Both the position numbers and the translations under genes were made by a program. From NCBI GenBank assembly GCA_902776985.1, contig CACYSD010000019.1:42366-106365 (forward strand): a stretch of 64,000 bases of DNA, given 5' to 3'. This DNA is from UBA3839 sp902776985. GTDB taxonomy: Bacteria > Bacteroidota > Bacteroidia > Bacteroidales > Bacteroidaceae. The notes below the pieces were generated by a model. The model made no database searches. It had not been told where the DNA came from and worked only from the letters and a program-made list of their open reading frames with translations. Of this stretch, positions 61,262 to 64,000 are shown piece by piece (positions within the stretch are counted from its first letter, which is position 1; each line of letters begins with the position of its first letter).

Positions 61262-63364
61262 ATGAGGTATATAATCTTTTTATTATTAATAAGCTTTACA
61301 GATGATACGCTGGCTCAGACAGATATGGGAATCACTATTTCCAGTGATAATAGGGAGTCTTACACGGAGGAATACATAGATCCTGCCACCAATGTTATTT
61401 ATACATATGATACCCAAAATGGGAGAGCGAAAGTAAAACAAGGCGATTCGTGGGAGCCAACAGATGATGGAAGCAATAATGGTATTGTTGGTATACCAGG
61501 CTCTCCTGATGCAAAAGACAACATTGTTATCCTTGAAAGATTCACTATCAATAGCAAGGAATTCATAGTAGACAAAATAGGCGACTATGCATTTGTGGAT
61601 ATGGCTAACATTAAATCTGTAGTTATTCCACCATCTATAAAGAGTATTGGCAATTTTGCTTTCCATGGTTGTATTTCATTGTCAGATTTAGTTTTATCTG
61701 AAGGTCTAACATCTATAGGAAATAATACTTTTGTTGGATGTGGATTTACATCATTATCTTTGCCAAGCGACCTTGAGGTAATCGGGAACATGGCTTTTGG
61801 CTTTTGCGACAACCTTAAATCTGTATTTCTTCCAGCAAGCATTGCAAAAATAGGACAAACACCATTTAAAGGTTGCAAGACCCTTAAAAATATTTCTATA
61901 GAGGAAGGGAATACAGTTTATGATTCAAGGGATAATTGCAATGCCATCATAGAAACAGAAAGTAATAAATTGATAACAGGTTGTAAAGGAACCATTATAC
62001 CTCCAACGGTCTCTTCTATAGGTGAATGCGCCTTCCAACAATGTTACGGATTAGAGGAAATATTTTTGCCAAAATCAATTACGGAGATAAAAGGTGGGGC
62101 GTTTTATTATTGTACGGATTTAGAGCAAATCTCGTTGCCCGAAGGAGTTGAAATTATTAGGGCAAATGCATTTTGTAAAACAGGTCTGAAATCCGTCACT
62201 ATTCCTTCTACTGTTCATATCATTGAAACGGCAGCATTCTATGATTCGCCACTTAAAGATGTAACATCTCTTATAGAGGAACCATTTAATGTGAATTATC
62301 CCTTTAGTGATTCTACTTATAGTCAAGCAACTCTGCGTGTCCCATACGGTACAAAAGCAAAGTATGAGGCGACTGCTGGCTGGAATCAATTTAAGAATAT
62401 AGAGGAATTTATTCCTACATCTTTCAATCCTATAGTTTCGGAGGCTAAGTTCTGGCAACTATACGAGTCAGGTGAAAGTACATTTTCCTCTACGACAACA
62501 TGGAGAACTGTTTCCATTGACGGGAAGGACTATCAGCAGATTCTTCATTTCAATGGTAAAACAGTACCCGACACACTTTATTTCCGAGGCGATAACACAC
62601 GTATTTACCGTTATGATGCCAATTCCCAAACAGAATACACGGCGTATGACTTCGGTTTAAGCTTTGGAGATAAATTCACAGGAAATGACGGTGTAAAAAT
62701 GACCGTTGACAAAACATGGTATGAGAATGTCAACGGAAGAAGCCTGAAACATCTGCATCTTGTCAATATGGATAATCCGCAGATGCAGGATACATGGGTA
62801 GAAGGCTACGGATCTATTTACACAGGACTTCTCAATCCAACAGATTGGCAAGACGGAGTAGTACAGCAGCATTTGCTGTTCGACAGTAGCGGATACATAA
62901 ACATCATCAACACGGATAACCTGAAGACCTGTCTTTTGGAAAAGGAGAAAATCGGAGGTCAGATATTTGAAGGAAATATACCGGAGAAAGTCATCAGTTA
63001 TTCTTTCGATGGTAATAATCTGTGTCTGGATGGTGAGATGTACCTTCCTGCATCACCATGCTATGCTGTATGCGAAGTGATTGGTAATACTATAGACATA
63101 AACCTGATTACGATAGATGATGGAGCGGAATCATCCTTCACATACAAAGTACATGCCGTATTCCCAGAATTTGAAGCTGGAACATACACGCTTACCCAAA
63201 ACGGTGAAGACCCGCAAACAATAATCTGTCAACCAACATCGGTAGAATCCATAAAAGCAGGCTCAGATAATACATCCATCTTCGACCTCACTGGTCGCCG
63301 CCTGAATTCTATACCTGAGAAAGGAATGTACATCAAGGGTGGCAGGAAATGGTTGAGGAAGTGA
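61262..63364 (+). CDS. BspA-type leucine-rich-repeat secreted protein with tail
   Basis: 700 aa from ATG 61262 (an in-frame TTG is six bases earlier). Signal peptide MRYIIFLLLISFTDDTLAQ. Residues of about 90 to 370 are BspA/TpLRR repeats (LRR_5), about 23 residues each, such as IKSVVIPPSIKSIGNFAFHG and LTSIGNNTFVGCGFTSLSLP, often mediating adhesion to host proteins or other bacteria. Residues of about 395 to 560 repeat the paralogue core (AKFWQLYESGESTFSS; YRYDANSQTEYTAYDFGLSFGDKF; WVEGYGSIYTG), and the C-terminus carries the IFDLTGRRLNSIPEKGMYIK tail. It is the largest of the family and seems to have gained the LRR domain by recombination. Confidence 0.88.
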   Translation: MRYIIFLLLISFTDDTLAQTDMGITISSDNRESYTEEYIDPATNVIYTYDTQNGRAKVKQGDSWEPTDDGSNNGIVGIPGSPDAKDNIVILERFTINSKEFIVDKIGDYAFVDMANIKSVVIPPSIKSIGNFAFHGCISLSDLVLSEGLTSIGNNTFVGCGFTSLSLPSDLEVIGNMAFGFCDNLKSVFLPASIAKIGQTPFKGCKTLKNISIEEGNTVYDSRDNCNAIIETESNKLITGCKGTIIPPTVSSIGECAFQQCYGLEEIFLPKSITEIKGGAFYYCTDLEQISLPEGVEIIRANAFCKTGLKSVTIPSTVHIIETAAFYDSPLKDVTSLIEEPFNVNYPFSDSTYSQATLRVPYGTKAKYEATAGWNQFKNIEEFIPTSFNPIVSEAKFWQLYESGESTFSSTTTWRTVSIDGKDYQQILHFNGKTVPDTLYFRGDNTRIYRYDANSQTEYTAYDFGLSFGDKFTGNDGVKMTVDKTWYENVNGRSLKHLHLVNMDNPQMQDTWVEGYGSIYTGLLNPTDWQDGVVQQHLLFDSSGYINIINTDNLKTCLLEKEKIGGQIFEGNIPEKVISYSFDGNNLCLDGEMYLPASPCYAVCEVIGNTIDINLITIDDGAESSFTYKVHAVFPEFEAGTYTLTQNGEDPQTIICQPTSVESIKAGSDNTSIFDLTGRRLNSIPEKGMYIKGGRKWLRK

Positions 63365-63523
63365 TTTTAAACAATTATCATTTGGTTGATAATAACATAG
63401 CAGTCAATTATATTTGGCTGCAAAATTACAAATTCAAATCGTCGCGCACTTAAAACTGCTCGTAAAAGACTTTATTTCAGCGATTTCAAAGAACGATTAG
63501 TCCACTTTAACGGGACAGTAGTG

Positions 63524-63595
63524 ATATAATTAGTAAATTAAGTTAAATGGGTATGGTTCTCTGTCTTAACTTATGTAGACAGAGAACCATATCTT
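63524..63595 (+). repeat. 72-bp direct repeat with hairpin, copy 2
   Basis: Identical over 72 bp to 58825-58896, including the 13-bp stem at 63553-63590. The two copies bracket the island of module and tail genes between the serpin and the window end. Confidence 0.88.
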
Positions 63596-63630
63596 AACGT
63601 GAATTCTTATACCGTATTCACGTTAAAAAA
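63596..63630 (+). terminator. Terminator-like hairpin
   Basis: AACGTGAAT and ATTCACGTT pair around an 11-nt loop, followed by AAAAAA rather than T; it may function for a minus-strand transcript or be a remnant. Confidence 0.4.
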
Positions 63631-63932
63631 TAAACATGTTGCGGTGCAACAATTTAACGTTATCGTTGCGATACCTATTAAAGAAAGCACTCAAAAGAGC
63701 ACGCTCACGAAGTGAGAATTGAACGAATAACATCATCGCACTGAAGCGCTGGATTAAAAGGATTAAATTATAATCTTATGAATCATATTAATCTTAGCAC
63801 GAAGTGCGATGTTGTAAAAAAACAGCGTGCTGCGCACTATGATTAAAAGGATTAAAATGATTGTGAGGGTTCGCTTACGCGAAGAAATTAACCTAAATTC
63901 AGCAGCACTTTAGTTTAACTTTCTTTATAAGT

Positions 63933-63965
63933 TCCTGAGCAACAAAAAGTTGCTCAGGATTTTAC
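63933..63965. terminator. Strong symmetrical hairpin near window end
   Basis: TCCTGAGCAAC-aaaaa-GTTGCTCAGGA, an 11-bp perfect stem, followed by TTTT. It probably terminates a transcript at the window edge; direction is not clear. Confidence 0.6.
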
Positions 63966-64000
63966 CATATCAGATTTTTCACTTACCTTAGTGTTGCAAA

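Larger units (their letters stand above)
63365..64000. other. Non-coding 3' region rich in hairpins and short repeats
   Basis: No gene of usable length is seen in 636 bases. It holds the second 72-bp repeat, hairpins at 63596-63624 (AACGTGAAT/ATTCACGTT) and 63933-63959, and a run of tiny palindromes separated by 10-50 nt (GTTGCggtGCAAC, CTCAcgaagTGAG, GCACgaaGTGC, GTGCtgcGCAC, TTCGCttacGCGAA), plus two copies of GATTAAAAGGATTAAA. Confidence 0.75.

Noticed and set aside
57140..63364. Mobile element explanation for the surface island
   Set aside because: No transposase, integrase, terminal inverted repeats or target-site duplications were seen; tandem duplication and recombination explain the repeats better.
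55019..63364. Assigning the conserved tails as proven type IX secretion signals
   Set aside because: The tails resemble the end of such signals, but no secretion machinery is in this window and the preceding beta-sandwich domain is not clear, so the role is left open.

Overview
This window is chromosomal DNA of a Bacteroidota bacterium, most likely of the Prevotellaceae (Prevotella/Segatella type). Upstream regions carry the Bacteroidota -7 box TAnnTTTG, sometimes with a TTTG or TTG box about 20 nt upstream. Several families typical of the group are present: an S46 dipeptidyl-peptidase, DUF3467, DUF4491, DUF3737, HU-related proteins, surface lipoproteins with acidic residues after the lipobox, and secreted proteins ending in a VPEKGMYIK-type tail. 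No rRNA, tRNA, CRISPR array, transposase or integrase was recognised. || Layout. 1-3.9 kb: a partial THUMP-like methyltransferase, a radical SAM protein, and a cytidylyltransferase-LicD-pyrH cluster. 4.5-17.1 kb: metal and oxidative-stress genes, namely a thioredoxin-domain protein, an unusual carbonic anhydrase-MsrA fusion, an MBL hydrolase, a ZIP transporter, a bacterioferritin-like protein with altered iron ligands, an AraC regulator and a glutathione peroxidase, plus a PatB-like lyase, a MATE exporter and small conserved proteins. Inside it (11.4-12.0 kb) is a chimeric pseudogene built from pieces of two neighbouring genes. 17.2-20.8 kb: a GH67 alpha-glucuronidase fused to an SGNH acetylesterase. 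20.9-36.1 kb: a vitamin B12 locus with cbiA, a cobalamin riboswitch, two BtuB-like receptors flanking an exported CbiK-like chelatase, four two-domain corrin-ring enzymes, and divergent BtuF/BtuC genes. 36.3-51.0 kb: housekeeping genes (ruvB, flippase, S46 peptidase, argB, HIT, two greA paralogues, PIF1-like helicase, gpmI, rRNA/tRNA methyltransferase, lgt, ychF). 51.3-53.0 kb: two HU-related proteins with a DUF5675 protein and a micro-ORF. 53.5-63.4 kb: a membrane-anchored TPR regulator followed by a block of AT-richer surface proteins (tail-bearing paralogues, a lipoprotein serpin, a BspA-type leucine-rich-repeat protein), interleaved with degenerate copies of a small 'PGTTI' module and with large direct repeats. 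63.4-64 kb is non-coding and rich in hairpins. || How the genes work together. The B12 operon supplies every ring-contraction step from metal insertion to cobyrinate a,c-diamide except the C20-methyltransferase (CbiL), which I do not find. Receptors and BtuFC provide uptake; the BtuD ATPase is not in the window. The block at 53-63 kb looks like a fast-evolving surface-protein island made by tandem duplication. Several short repeat families (a GC-rich palindrome and simple TTCAAG- or TTCTTCAC-like repeats) are scattered between genes and have also entered reading frames.
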